NCBI GenBank assembly: GCA_046727735.1
Contig: JBKPDF010000046.1
Location: 6,695 to 70,694 of the forward strand
From: AP-16 sp046727735
GTDB taxonomy: Bacteria > Pseudomonadota > Alphaproteobacteria > Rhizobiales > Xanthobacteraceae
Length of the DNA stretch: 64,000 nt
Direction of reading: 5' to 3'
The translations under genes and the position numbers were made by a program. Position 1 is the stretch's first letter, and each line of letters opens with the position of its first letter. The notes beneath the pieces are model-generated. The model searched no databases. It had not been told where the DNA came from and saw nothing but the letters and a program-made list of their open reading frames with translations. Positions 54,756-63,721 of the stretch are shown here, piece after piece.

Positions 54756-56174
54756 GTGCCCGAGATCCTTACCCCCGATCTGTGCGTGATCGGCGCGGGC
54801 TCCGGCGGCTTGTCGGTTGCGGCGGCCGCGGCCGCGTTCGGCGTCCCGGTCGTGTTGATCGAGAAAGGCAGGATGGGCGGCGACTGCCTCAATTACGGCT
54901 GCGTGCCCTCGAAAGCGCTGCTCGCGGCCGCCAAGCGCGCCGATGCGGTGCGTCAGGGCGCGCCGCCCGGCATCGCTGCGGAACAACCGCAAATCGATTT
55001 CGCACAAGTCGTCGCAGACGTGCACCGCGTCATCGCGGCCATCGCGCCCAACGATTCGGTCGAGCGCTTCACCGGGCTCGGGGTGCGGGTGATCCAAGGG
55101 GCGGCGCGTTTTACGGATGCGCGCACCGTCGCGGTCGCCGATTTCGAGATCCGGGCCCGCCGCTTCGTGCTGGCGACCGGCTCCTCCCCGGCCGTACCGC
55201 CGATTCCCGGTCTCGACCGCGTGCGCTATTTCACCAATGAGACGATTTTCGACCTCGCCGAGCTGCCGCGCCGGTTGCTGGTGATCGGCGGCGGCCCGAT
55301 CGGGCTCGAGCTCGCGCAAGCGTTCCGCCGGCTCGGCGCGCAAGTGATCGTGCTCGAAGCGGAGACGCCGCTCGCAAAGGACGATCCGGAATGCGCCGCG
55401 GTGCTGCTCGACGCGCTGCGCCAGGACGGCGTCGAGATCCGCTCGCAGACCAAAGTGGTGGAGGCGGCGTGCGGCTCGGACATCAAGCTCAGCGTCGAAG
55501 GCCCTGGCGGCGCCGAGACGATCGAGGGCAGCCATCTGCTGATCGCGGCAGGGCGGCAGCCCAATGTCAAAGGCCTCGGTCTCGAGCGTGCCCGCATCCG
55601 GCAGGGCCCGCATGGCATCAAGGTGCGCAGGGGCCTCAGGACCACGAACCGCAGGGTCTACGCGATCGGCGACGCGGTCGGCGGCCTGCAGTTCACGCAC
55701 GTCTCGAATTATCACGCCGGCCTGGTCATCCGGAACGCGCTGTTCCGGCTGCCGATCCGTCCTAGACGCGAATCCATGCCGTGGGTCACCTATACGGATC
55801 CCGAGCTGGCCCAGGTCGGCCTGACGGAGGTGCAAGCCAAAGAACGCGGCGCTATCCGGGTGCTGCGCTGGCCGTATCATGAAAACGACCGCGCCCAGAC
55901 CGAGCGCGAGACGCGCGGCCACATCAAGGTCATCGTCAGCCCGCGCGGCCGGATCTTGGGCGCGACGATCGTCGGCACCCAGGCGGGCGAGGTGATCGCG
56001 CCCTGGGCGCTTGCCATGCAGCGCGGGTTGAATATCCGGGCCTTTGCCGAGGTCGTGCTGCCTTACCCGACGCTTTCCGAAGTCGGCAAGCGTGCCGCCC
56101 TGACGTATTTCGCGCCCGCCGCGACGAACCGCTGGGTGCGGCGCCTCATCGCCCTGCTGCGCCGGTTGGGCTGA
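54756..56174 (+). CDS. FAD-dependent pyridine nucleotide-disulfide oxidoreductase (MerA/Lpd-like)
   Basis: A 472-residue class I flavoprotein starting at GTG 54756. It has the FAD fold CVIGAGSGGLSVAAAAA, redox-active Cys44-Cys49 in GGDCLNYGCVPSKA, the NAD(P) fold VIGGGPIGLELAQAFRRLG and VYAIGDAVGGLQFTH. At the C-terminus the usual His of the HPT...E acid-base dyad is replaced (LPYPTLSE), so it is probably not a true dihydrolipoamide dehydrogenase or glutathione reductase. It is coupled to the TVP38 gene; the electron acceptor is unknown. Confidence 0.88.
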   Translation: MPEILTPDLCVIGAGSGGLSVAAAAAAFGVPVVLIEKGRMGGDCLNYGCVPSKALLAAAKRADAVRQGAPPGIAAEQPQIDFAQVVADVHRVIAAIAPNDSVERFTGLGVRVIQGAARFTDARTVAVADFEIRARRFVLATGSSPAVPPIPGLDRVRYFTNETIFDLAELPRRLLVIGGGPIGLELAQAFRRLGAQVIVLEAETPLAKDDPECAAVLLDALRQDGVEIRSQTKVVEAACGSDIKLSVEGPGGAETIEGSHLLIAAGRQPNVKGLGLERARIRQGPHGIKVRRGLRTTNRRVYAIGDAVGGLQFTHVSNYHAGLVIRNALFRLPIRPRRESMPWVTYTDPELAQVGLTEVQAKERGAIRVLRWPYHENDRAQTERETRGHIKVIVSPRGRILGATIVGTQAGEVIAPWALAMQRGLNIRAFAEVVLPYPTLSEVGKRAALTYFAPAATNRWVRRLIALLRRLG

Positions 56175-56260
56175 TCGCCGCAAACCGTTTCGCCCAAATT
56201 CGGCTGGTACGCCGTGCTAGTACGGAATATTGAGCCGCTTGCGCGGTTGTGGGTTGAGCG

Positions 56261-57736
56261 ATGACGCAAACGACGACGGCGGGCAGCGGCGATCCGCGCC
56301 CCCGCTCTACGTGGTTCGGGCTCTCGGGCAAGCTCCTCGTGCTCACGATCCTGTTCGTGATGATCGCGGAGGTGCTGATCTATGTGCCCTCGATGGCCAA
56401 TTTCCGCCTGAACTGGCTCAAGGACCGACTCGCCTCGGCGCATACCGCGGCGCTCGTGCTCGATGCGGTGCCGCCGCGAGGCACGGTGCCCGAAGGCCTC
56501 ACGCGCAGAATTCTCGAGGATGTCGGCGCCAAGGCCATCGCCATGAAGATCGGCAGCACGCGGCGCATGCTGGCGAGCTCGGAACCCCTGCCGCCGGTCG
56601 CGCACGATTACGATATGCGCGAGGTCTCGGCGTTCCGCGCCATCATGGACGCCGTGGGGACGCTGTTGTCGGGCCGTCACGACCTCATGCGCGTGGTCGG
56701 CCCCGCCCCGATGGGCGGCGATTTCATTGAGCTCGTCATGGAAGAGGCGCCGCTGCAGCTCGCGATGTGGCGTTTCTCGCGCAACATCCTGGTGCTCTCC
56801 CTGATCATCTCCGGGATCACGGCCTCGCTCGTATATTTCGCTCTGCATTATCTGCTCGTGCGGCCGATGCGGCGCATCACCGCCAATATGACGGCGTTCC
56901 GCGGCGATCCGGAAAATCCGGCGCGCGTCATCGTCGCCTCCGGCCGGCGCGACGAGATCGGTCTCGCCGAGCGCGAGCTCGCCGTCATGCAGGGCGATCT
57001 TGCCTCCATGCTGCAGCACAAGAGCCGGCTCGCGGCGCTCGGGCTCGCGGTCTCGAAGATCAATCACGATCTGCGCAACCTGCTCGCGTCCGCGCAACTC
57101 TTCTCCGATCGCCTCTCGAGCCTCAACGACGAGCGCGTGCAGCGCTTTGCCCCGAAGCTGATGCGGGCGCTCGAGCGTGCGATCGCGTTCTGCCAGTCGA
57201 CGCTGTCTTACGGCCAGGCCCACGAGCCGCCGCCCGACCGCCGCATGGTGGCGCTCGAGCCGCTCGTCGAGGAGGTGCGCGAGACGCTCGCGCTCGGGCC
57301 GGACGCGAAGATGCGATGGGTAGCGGCAATCGAGCGCGGGCTCACGGTCGACGCCGATCCCGACCAGCTGTTCCGGGTTCTGCTCAATCTCGCGCGCAAC
57401 GCCGTGCAGGCCCTCGAGACGCGGGCGCCCAACGAGCCCGGGCGCGACCAGATCCGCTTCACCGGCCGCCGCGAGGGCGCGGTGGTGGCGATCGAGGTTT
57501 CCGATACGGGTCCAGGCCTGAGCGAGAAGACGCGCGCGCATCTGTTCGAGGCGTTCCAGGGCTCGACCCGGCCCGGCGGCACCGGACTGGGGCTGGCGAT
57601 CGCGGCCGAGCTCGTGCGCGCCCATGGCGGCGAGATCCGGCTGGTCGAGGGCACGATCGGGGCGACATTCCGGATCACCATTGCGGACCGTGCCGTCGAG
57701 TTTCGTGCGAAACGCGGCGAGCGCGCGCGCGCCTGA
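56261..57736 (+). CDS. Membrane sensor histidine kinase
   Basis: A 491-residue kinase. A first transmembrane helix (LLVLTILFVMIAEVLIYV), a roughly 130-residue periplasmic sensor, a second helix near 180-205, HAMP-like RPMRRITANMTAF, then the phosphoacceptor H-box KINHDLRNLLASAQ (His269). The ATP domain shows N-box LLNLARNAVQAL, G1 VSDTGPGLSE and G2 GGTGLGLAIA. No response-regulator gene is adjacent, so it is an orphan kinase here. It follows the reductase gene by 86 bases. Confidence 0.92.
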   Translation: MTQTTTAGSGDPRPRSTWFGLSGKLLVLTILFVMIAEVLIYVPSMANFRLNWLKDRLASAHTAALVLDAVPPRGTVPEGLTRRILEDVGAKAIAMKIGSTRRMLASSEPLPPVAHDYDMREVSAFRAIMDAVGTLLSGRHDLMRVVGPAPMGGDFIELVMEEAPLQLAMWRFSRNILVLSLIISGITASLVYFALHYLLVRPMRRITANMTAFRGDPENPARVIVASGRRDEIGLAERELAVMQGDLASMLQHKSRLAALGLAVSKINHDLRNLLASAQLFSDRLSSLNDERVQRFAPKLMRALERAIAFCQSTLSYGQAHEPPPDRRMVALEPLVEEVRETLALGPDAKMRWVAAIERGLTVDADPDQLFRVLLNLARNAVQALETRAPNEPGRDQIRFTGRREGAVVAIEVSDTGPGLSEKTRAHLFEAFQGSTRPGGTGLGLAIAAELVRAHGGEIRLVEGTIGATFRITIADRAVEFRAKRGERARA

Positions 57737-57803
57737 TCCCTCGCTTTGCGGGGAGGGTGGCGAGGCGGCGTATCCCTCCCCGCGACGCGGGGAGGGTGGC
57801 GAG
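57735..57803. repeat. Two direct copies of a GC-rich hairpin unit
   Basis: CCCTCGCTTTGCGGGGAGGGTGGCGAGGCGGCG-like and CCCTCCCCGCGACGCGGGG-like units are repeated in tandem, each with a small CCCC/GGGG stem followed by AGGGTGGCGAGGCG. They resemble the other extragenic palindromes of the window and could end the kinase transcript. Confidence 0.6.
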
Positions 57804-58120
57804 GCGCCCGCGCCGAGCCGGGTGGGGCGGGCGAATCGGGCCGATGCCGGCGAATTTTGGAGGTATTTTTGAAAAATAATTGGGCCAGTACATGGGCTTA
57901 GGTCGATTCAATTCTCCCAAAATGCATTTATCGGTTGAGGATATCAATAATACGACTGAAAAGGCCGCTTGGCCCAGCGGTACTGCGGTGCCCCCGCGCG
58001 CCAGCTCGCGATGCTCGCCGGACCCCTTCGCTCGCGGCCCGCAGCCTTGCCACCGCCGAACCGAGGCTTTAGCTATTTCCCGTCCGCCGCGGCCGCGTTG
58101 CCGGTCCGCTTCGGCTAAAA
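57804..58120. other. Gap with an AT-rich pocket before tRNA-Arg
   Basis: About 110 bases (57850-57965) are conspicuously AT-rich (runs such as TTTTTGAAAAATAATT and TCAATAATACGACTGAAAA) inside GC-rich flanks. TGGGCCA near 57890 can pair with TGGCCCA near 57973. A plus-strand frame (57880-58143) runs through it into the tRNA and is not credible. It may carry the tRNA promoter or a foreign remnant. Confidence 0.4.
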
Positions 58121-58197
58121 GCGCCCGTAGCTCAGCTGGATAGAGCACCAGACTACGAATCTGGGGGTCAGGAGTTCGAATCTCTTCGGGCGCGCCA
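58121..58197 (+). tRNA. tRNA-Arg (anticodon ACG)
   Basis: A 77-base cloverleaf: acceptor GCGCCCG (58121) pairs with CGGGCGC (58187-58193), discriminator G, CCA encoded; D arm AGCTCAGCTGGATAGAGC; anticodon stem CCAGA/TCTGG around CTACGAA (anticodon ACG); T arm with GTTCGAATC. A tyrosine integrase gene starts 87 bases downstream, marking the 3' end as a likely attachment site. Confidence 0.97.
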
Positions 58198-58283
58198 CGC
58201 TTCTGCCAAGCTCTCGGTATTCCTAAAAAATTAGCCTCAGCAATGGCTTGTGCCTGCCGCACTGGTATCAAGCGGTGGCATCA

Positions 58284-60092
58284 ATGGCGCGGATCAGCAT
58301 GTCAATCATCAGAAACCAGCATGGCGTTTTTCATGTCCGTAAGAAGGTCCCCAAGAAGCTGGAAGAGGCAGCGGCGACTGTCATGGGACGGTCCAAAAAC
58401 CGCGTGGCTTCTCTTCAGCGCTCGCTCAAGACGAAAGATGTGCGGGATGCGAAGCGTCTGGCTCCGCCGATCCTCATGGAGTTCGACCGCATCCTCGCTG
58501 AAGCGGAAGCCCTAACCGCTGAGCGACCGTTGCGGACGAGCCTCGATCGTCGCGAGATCGAGCGCATCGCCGAGTTCTTCTATGCACACGAATTGGCTGC
58601 CGATGAAGAGAGGCGCCGCAATGGCGACTCCGAAGCTCTATTTCAGGACGTCGTGAGACAGCTTGAAGAGGCGGGTATCAATCACAACAGCCCCTACGCC
58701 ATAGGCCCTGTCCCAGAGTTCGGCCTTTCCGCTCGGGAGATGGACAAAATCAATCAGGAGATCGACATCTGCCTAGGAGGAGCTCAGCACGCCCTCGCAA
58801 CAGGCAACATCTCTAGCTTCACATGGGAGATCGACGAGCTCCTAAAGCTGTTCCGGATCAACCTAGACCGAAATTCAGCGTCGTATCGTGAACTCGCGGC
58901 CGAGGTGCTTAAAGCATTCATCAGGGCGCTTGAGGCCATCCAGCGCCGCCATAAGGGTGAGATAGTCGAAACACCGGTCGTGCCTGAGGTCAATGGCGAG
59001 CAGCTATCAAATGGTGAAACGCTGCGAGCTGCATTGGAGGGCTGGAAGAAGAGCAGGAGGCGGCCGGAGAACACGCTCCGTGAGTTCCAATACGCAGTGG
59101 ACCGCTTCACCGAGCTTCACGGCGACATGCCGGTTGCGAAGATCACACGCGGGCACGTCCGAGAATTTCGAGAGGCGCTACAGGCCATGCCGGTCCGCCG
59201 ATCTGGCCGACTGCGCGATGCTACGCTTCCGATGCTGCGGGACTGGTCAAAAGAGCATCCCGAGACGAAGAGGGTCTCTGCCGCGACGGTAAACAAGGTG
59301 CTCGGTGGCGTTCAGGCTGTAGTGAAATGGGCTCGCGACAACGGTGTCATACCTGATGATCTCCCCTGGGCCGATCCGTTCTCCAACATGCGGCTCAAGG
59401 AAGATGCTCCTAACCGGGAGCCCTGGCAGCTTGAGGAGCTTAAGGTTCTCTTCAGCTCACCCGTGTTCACGCAAGCCGACCGGCCTTCAGCAGGTCGTGG
59501 CGAGGCCGCATATTGGTTACCGCTGCTCGCCCTCTTCACGGGCGCACGATTGGGCGAACTCGCGCCTCTTACGGAGGCTGACATTACGACGGACGAGCTC
59601 ACGGGGATCGCAACCATCAAGGTCACTGAGGACCTGGAGCAGGGACGGCGCTTGAAGAACGTGGGTTCACGTCGGGTCATACCCCTTCACCCCGAGTTGG
59701 TGCGGCTCGGGTTCATGCAGTTCGTGGAGCAGGTTCGAGACGGCAGTGGAAGCGAAGCGCGCCTATTCCCGCTCCTGAAACCGGGCCCTAAAGGCGGCCT
59801 TGGCGAGGCGTGGTCAAAATGGTTCGGGCGGTACATTCGCAGTCTCGGTATCACGAACCCAGCCAGCGTGTTCCACTCGTTCCGCCACAGCTTCAAGGAC
59901 GCGCTGCGGGCGGCGGGCGTGAGCGAGGACCTGAACGATGCTCTCACGGGCCACTCAGGGGGCGGTGTTGGCCGAGCCTATGGCGCCAAGGACATGGTGA
60001 GACGCTTTGGTTTGGCCACTCTCGCCGAGGCGGTAGCGAAGGCGTCTTACCCAGGCTTGGACCTATCGCACTTGCACCGACCCAGCTCGTAA
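58284..60092 (+). CDS. Tyrosine-type site-specific integrase
   Basis: A 602-residue phage/island integrase. N-terminal IIRNQHGVFHVRKKVPKKLE is the arm-type DNA-binding region; the SAM-like core-binding domain is around 260-370; the catalytic domain holds Arg422 (FTGARLGEL), His531 and Arg534 (VFHSFRHSF), His557 (LTGHSG) and the nucleophile candidate Tyr566 (GRAYG). I prefer the ATG at 58284 to an open frame 12 codons longer. Its position at tRNA-Arg indicates an element integrated at the tRNA; the distal attachment repeat was not found in the window. Confidence 0.93.
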   Translation: MARISMSIIRNQHGVFHVRKKVPKKLEEAAATVMGRSKNRVASLQRSLKTKDVRDAKRLAPPILMEFDRILAEAEALTAERPLRTSLDRREIERIAEFFYAHELAADEERRRNGDSEALFQDVVRQLEEAGINHNSPYAIGPVPEFGLSAREMDKINQEIDICLGGAQHALATGNISSFTWEIDELLKLFRINLDRNSASYRELAAEVLKAFIRALEAIQRRHKGEIVETPVVPEVNGEQLSNGETLRAALEGWKKSRRRPENTLREFQYAVDRFTELHGDMPVAKITRGHVREFREALQAMPVRRSGRLRDATLPMLRDWSKEHPETKRVSAATVNKVLGGVQAVVKWARDNGVIPDDLPWADPFSNMRLKEDAPNREPWQLEELKVLFSSPVFTQADRPSAGRGEAAYWLPLLALFTGARLGELAPLTEADITTDELTGIATIKVTEDLEQGRRLKNVGSRRVIPLHPELVRLGFMQFVEQVRDGSGSEARLFPLLKPGPKGGLGEAWSKWFGRYIRSLGITNPASVFHSFRHSFKDALRAAGVSEDLNDALTGHSGGGVGRAYGAKDMVRRFGLATLAEAVAKASYPGLDLSHLHRPSS

Positions 60093-60613
60093 GAGCCGGT
60101 GCCCATGTGCTAAGCCTGTGCGCCTCGCGGCTGGTGTCCCCTGCGCCGAAACTTGCAACGGGTCCCGTTTGGGCGCTGGCGACCGCCCCATCGATTTCTG
60201 AGGCAATTTAAAAACGAACCGGGCCTTTACCGGCGGCGGCTCGGCTCACGGCAGCAGTATCTTTTGCCGGGTAAGCATGAGCCTCTCTCGCGCGGTGCTA
60301 GGGCCGTGCATGAGCCTATCCGCGTGCTCCTTGAGCCGTGAATGACCCTCTGCCGCGCGCAACGTCCTGCCGGTTCCATTGCGGGTCGCGTCCGGTGGAT
60401 CAGTCGTCTGCTCAGCAGCGGTACGCGCGGGGGGCTAAAGCTTACCGGCTCGCCTGAGCCTCTTGCGACTGGCACGAATTGCGGACGCGCTCTGGGTTTG
60501 CCTTGCCCAAGCTGCTGAGTGAGGGATCGGACCCACGCGCATTTCCAAACGACCGCTCTTGAAGTAGACTGAGCCTATTCACCAGTCATACTGGGCCGAA
60601 ATTCGGGCAAGCC
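60093..60613. other. Non-coding gap behind integrase, with short tandem repeat
   Basis: About 520 bases with no convincing gene. It includes an imperfect three-copy tandem repeat (60275-60365, see separate entry) and a short AT-rich run near 60205. No attachment-site copy of the tRNA 3' end was found. It may be degraded element DNA. Confidence 0.45.
60275..60365. repeat. Imperfect ~33-base tandem repeat, three copies
   Basis: Units begin GCATGAGCCTCTCTCGCG (60275), GCATGAGCCTATCCGCG (60308) and GAATGACCCTCTGCCGCG (60340), spaced 33 and 32 bases, each ending near GAGCCGT or GGGCCGT. Similarity decays along the array. Confidence 0.55.
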
Positions 60614-61618
60614 ATGCGACTGGGAATTATCAGGACAGCCGCGCTGCTCGCTCTCGGCTTTATTGCCGGGTCAGGGGTAGTTGATGCGCAACAGGGCGGG
60701 AAGATTAAGCGCGTCGGATTTATCGCGGCGACGCCCCCTCTCTCGACGTTGCGGCAATTCCCCTTTATCGGGGCGTTCCTGGCGGGGCTGCACGACCTGG
60801 GCTACGAGGATGGTCGCAACATTGCAATCGAGTTCCGGTCTGCGGAGGGGCACTGGGGGCGCCTGCCCGACATCGCCGCCGAGCTGGTCGGTCTGAAGGT
60901 TGATGTCCTTGTGAGCGCCGTTTGTGGGGCACCGCTCGACGCGGCAAGACAGGCGACAAGCACAATACCGATTGTTGTGGCAGCGTGTAACGATGACATG
61001 GTGGAGACCGGGGTCGTTGCGAGCCTTGCGCATCCTGGCGGCAATGTCACGGGACTAACCAAGCTGACACCGGAACTGTCAGCCAAGCGGCTGGAGTTGC
61101 TCAAGGAGATGGTTCCCGAGGCATCCCGTGTGGCGGTCCTCTGGGACCCAAACTACTCAGCCTTTTCAGCCGACTGGCGAGAACTACGGGCGCGGGCAGT
61201 AGCTGAGGGCGTGACGCTTCAGCCCGTGGAAGCGCACCAGCCGACCGATCTGGATCGGGCATTTGCGACGATGGTCCGAGAGCGGGCCGACGGCCTCATC
61301 ACCTTTTCCGATACCATGACTTACAATTTTCCAGACCGGGTCGCGAAACTTGCTGTCGTGAGCAGGCTCCCACTGATGTCGCCGTACCGGGAGACAACGG
61401 AGGCCGGAGGTTTGACGTCCTACGGGCCGAGCATCCCCGACCTGTTCCGGCGGGCGGCAGGCTACGTGGACAAAATTCTGAAAGGAGCCAAGCCTGCCGA
61501 CTTGCCCGTCGAACAGCCAACGAAGTTCGAGATGTTGATCAACCTGAAAACGGCTAAGGCGGTTGGTTTGTCCATTCCGCCCGCGCTCCTCTTGCGCGCC
61601 GATAAGGTGATCGAATAG
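60614..61618 (+). CDS. Orphan ABC transporter substrate-binding protein (ABC_sub_bind family)
   Basis: A 334-residue periplasmic protein with a Sec signal (TAALLALGFIAGSGVVDAQQ). The family pattern is RVGFIAATPP, FLAGLHDLGYEDGRNIAIEFR, PIVVAACNDDMVETGVVASLAHPGGNVTG and SAKRLELLKEMVPEASRVAVLW, all of the PF04392 type found in many copies in Bradyrhizobium-like genomes. No permease or ATPase gene is near. It lies behind the integrase with less GC-rich DNA around it, so it may belong to the integrated element. Confidence 0.92.
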   Translation: MRLGIIRTAALLALGFIAGSGVVDAQQGGKIKRVGFIAATPPLSTLRQFPFIGAFLAGLHDLGYEDGRNIAIEFRSAEGHWGRLPDIAAELVGLKVDVLVSAVCGAPLDAARQATSTIPIVVAACNDDMVETGVVASLAHPGGNVTGLTKLTPELSAKRLELLKEMVPEASRVAVLWDPNYSAFSADWRELRARAVAEGVTLQPVEAHQPTDLDRAFATMVRERADGLITFSDTMTYNFPDRVAKLAVVSRLPLMSPYRETTEAGGLTSYGPSIPDLFRRAAGYVDKILKGAKPADLPVEQPTKFEMLINLKTAKAVGLSIPPALLLRADKVIE

Positions 61619-61726
61619 CGAGCACTCATAGCCGCAAGCTCAGGCAAACACAGCTCTGTTAGCGAGCGGTGAGCCGCTTCCGTTCACTCGGGCAAGCTGA
61701 TGCTCCGCACGCGCCTGCGGCGGTGA

Positions 61727-63622
61727 TCACTCCGGTAGACCGGCCTTGCGCAAACCTTCGGCGATACGCTGAAACTCGGTAAGGAAGACTGCATTGTCTG
61801 ACCACTCACTCCCATCCTGCAACCAAAGGGCGACGGTGTAATTCGGCCTGAGCCGGCGGAGCTCGGCGACGGCGACGTGAGCTTCGGTCTCATGTCCCGT
61901 TAGTGCGTTGGCGGCGGCAAGATCTGCGTAGGCAATCCAGAAGGGCTGCACCGCGATGGATCGGCGGGACCAATCAATCGCCTCCTGGTATTGACCTAAG
62001 TGGACGTGCGCGTGCGCGATGTAGAAGTACCAAGTGTTGAGGAGTGGATCACGGGGGCTGAGTTTGATTGCCATATGCAGCGGCTCGAACGCCTCTGTGG
62101 AGCGGCCCACGCGGATCTTGGCGGCTCCGAGCGCGCCATGAGCTGGGGCAAGGCTGGGGTTAAGTGCGATTGCAGCCTCGTAGTCACCGACTGCAATCTC
62201 AACATTTCTGCCTTTGGCTCGCTGGATGTCTCCCTTGACGAAGTGCGCCATTGCATCATTTGGAAACGCCGAGATGACACGCGCAATGGCTTCTTCAGCG
62301 CGTCTTATCTGATCCGCAGGCGCGTTGGCCCAACGATAGTTGACCTCCAGCGCGAGCACGTCTGCTAGGCCAATTAATGCTTTCGGGAGCCCGGGGTCGA
62401 TCTGCAGCGCCTGTTCAAAAAGGCGCCGCGATTGCGCCAACTGCTCGCGCGAATAGGGCTGGTTAAGAACCGCCCACCCGCGCATAGCAAGATCGACGGC
62501 GTCCGGGGTATTGGGCCGCGCTATCTCAGCACGACGACTTTCCTGATCCGTTAGTTCAAGATCGAGCCGTCGCGCCAATCGACCGGTGATGATGTCTTGG
62601 AGCTGCATCGAGTTCGCCCATTCCCCATCGAAGCGATCCGACCAAATCTCCGCGCCTGTTTGGGTGTCGATCAGTCGCGCGTTGATGCGGACCGTTTGTC
62701 CGTTTCGCCGCACGCTGCCGTCGAGGAGGTAGCGAACCCCGAGTTCCTGGCCAACCCGTTTGGGGTCGGTCTGCTTGTAGGCACGGGCGGTGCTAGGCGC
62801 GATGACAAAGCTGTCTCCGATCCGGGAGAGATCGGCAGTCAAATCATCGGTAATGCCTTCCGCGAAGTATTCCTGTTCAGGTTCGTTGCTCAAGTTCTTG
62901 AACGGTAGCACCACCAGGGAGAGGCGGTGAGCTGATGAGGATTGTGGTTCTGTCCGCTGGAAGCGCCAGTACGCTGCTGCGAGCACCGTGACGAGCGATA
63001 CTGTGGCGAGAGCGATCCCGGCACGCCGCAGCCACGTCACCGCGCCCAGCCGAGAGAAGATGCCAGCGTTCAGCCCAACCGGCGCGCCTGGACAGCTCGG
63101 CGCAACGCGATAGACACGCACGGGTCTGCTGATGTTCTTAAGCTGATGCTCGCCAGCATCCTCAAACGCGAGTTCAAGCTTACCCTCGGCGTCCTCCTGG
63201 ACGCGGCTGGACACACAGATGCCCCCGGGCTCTGCAATGCCCTCCAGACGCGCAGCAACGTTGACCCCATCGCCAAAGATGTCGCCGCCCTCGATGATCA
63301 CGTCGCCCTGGTGAATACCAACCCGGAACTCGATGCGCTTGTCCTGCGGCACCTCGGCATTCCGCTCGACCATCCCGCGCTGAACCTCTAGGGCACAGCG
63401 GAGAGCGTCTACCACGCTCACGAACTCCACGAGCATGCCGTCGCCGGTCGTCTTGACGATCCGGCCGCGGTGCTCGGCGATCTTGGGGTCTACGAGAGCT
63501 TTGCGGTGTGCCTTGAGCTGCGCGAGGGTGCCCTCCTCGTCAGCTCCCATAAGCCGCGAGTATCCGGCCACATCGGCGGCCAGGATGGCTGTAAGCCTTC
63601 GCTCTGCGCGCTCGTGGGACAA
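61727..63622 (-). CDS. Class III adenylate/guanylate cyclase with TPR region
   Basis: A 631-residue protein. The N-terminal cyclase domain has metal Asp17 (AILAADVAGYSRLM), Asp61 (TTGDGMLVEF) and the purine/transition-state segment FGDGVNVAARLEG. A linker and a single transmembrane helix near 200-217 (AGIALATVSLVTVLAAAYW) lead to a CadC/TolB-like domain (LVVLPFKNLSNEPEQEYFAEGITDDL), followed by TPR repeats from about 400. This architecture is common in Bradyrhizobium relatives and is thought to couple cyclic-nucleotide signalling to a membrane or protein partner. Neighbours give no target. Confidence 0.93.
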   Translation of the reverse strand: MSHERAERRLTAILAADVAGYSRLMGADEEGTLAQLKAHRKALVDPKIAEHRGRIVKTTGDGMLVEFVSVVDALRCALEVQRGMVERNAEVPQDKRIEFRVGIHQGDVIIEGGDIFGDGVNVAARLEGIAEPGGICVSSRVQEDAEGKLELAFEDAGEHQLKNISRPVRVYRVAPSCPGAPVGLNAGIFSRLGAVTWLRRAGIALATVSLVTVLAAAYWRFQRTEPQSSSAHRLSLVVLPFKNLSNEPEQEYFAEGITDDLTADLSRIGDSFVIAPSTARAYKQTDPKRVGQELGVRYLLDGSVRRNGQTVRINARLIDTQTGAEIWSDRFDGEWANSMQLQDIITGRLARRLDLELTDQESRRAEIARPNTPDAVDLAMRGWAVLNQPYSREQLAQSRRLFEQALQIDPGLPKALIGLADVLALEVNYRWANAPADQIRRAEEAIARVISAFPNDAMAHFVKGDIQRAKGRNVEIAVGDYEAAIALNPSLAPAHGALGAAKIRVGRSTEAFEPLHMAIKLSPRDPLLNTWYFYIAHAHVHLGQYQEAIDWSRRSIAVQPFWIAYADLAAANALTGHETEAHVAVAELRRLRPNYTVALWLQDGSEWSDNAVFLTEFQRIAEGLRKAGLPE

Positions 63623-63721
63623 CGCCAGCGCCCGCTAATCTGTCGGGAGCATATCACCGATCGGCGGTTGCGACTCGCAGCCTGACCGACGAGACGCATC
63701 AGGCAGCGCTCGGCAGCCCTG

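Noticed and set aside
57880..58143. Plus-strand frame of 87 codons in the AT-rich pocket
   Set aside because: It runs into the tRNA gene, becomes Arg/Pro-rich shadow sequence, and resembles no protein I know.
57675..58271. Long minus-strand frame of 198 codons across the tRNA-Arg
   Set aside because: It contains the well-known false translation EEIRTPDPQIRSLVLYPAELRAL, the antisense of a tRNA-Arg gene; codon use and the AT-rich part make no protein sense.
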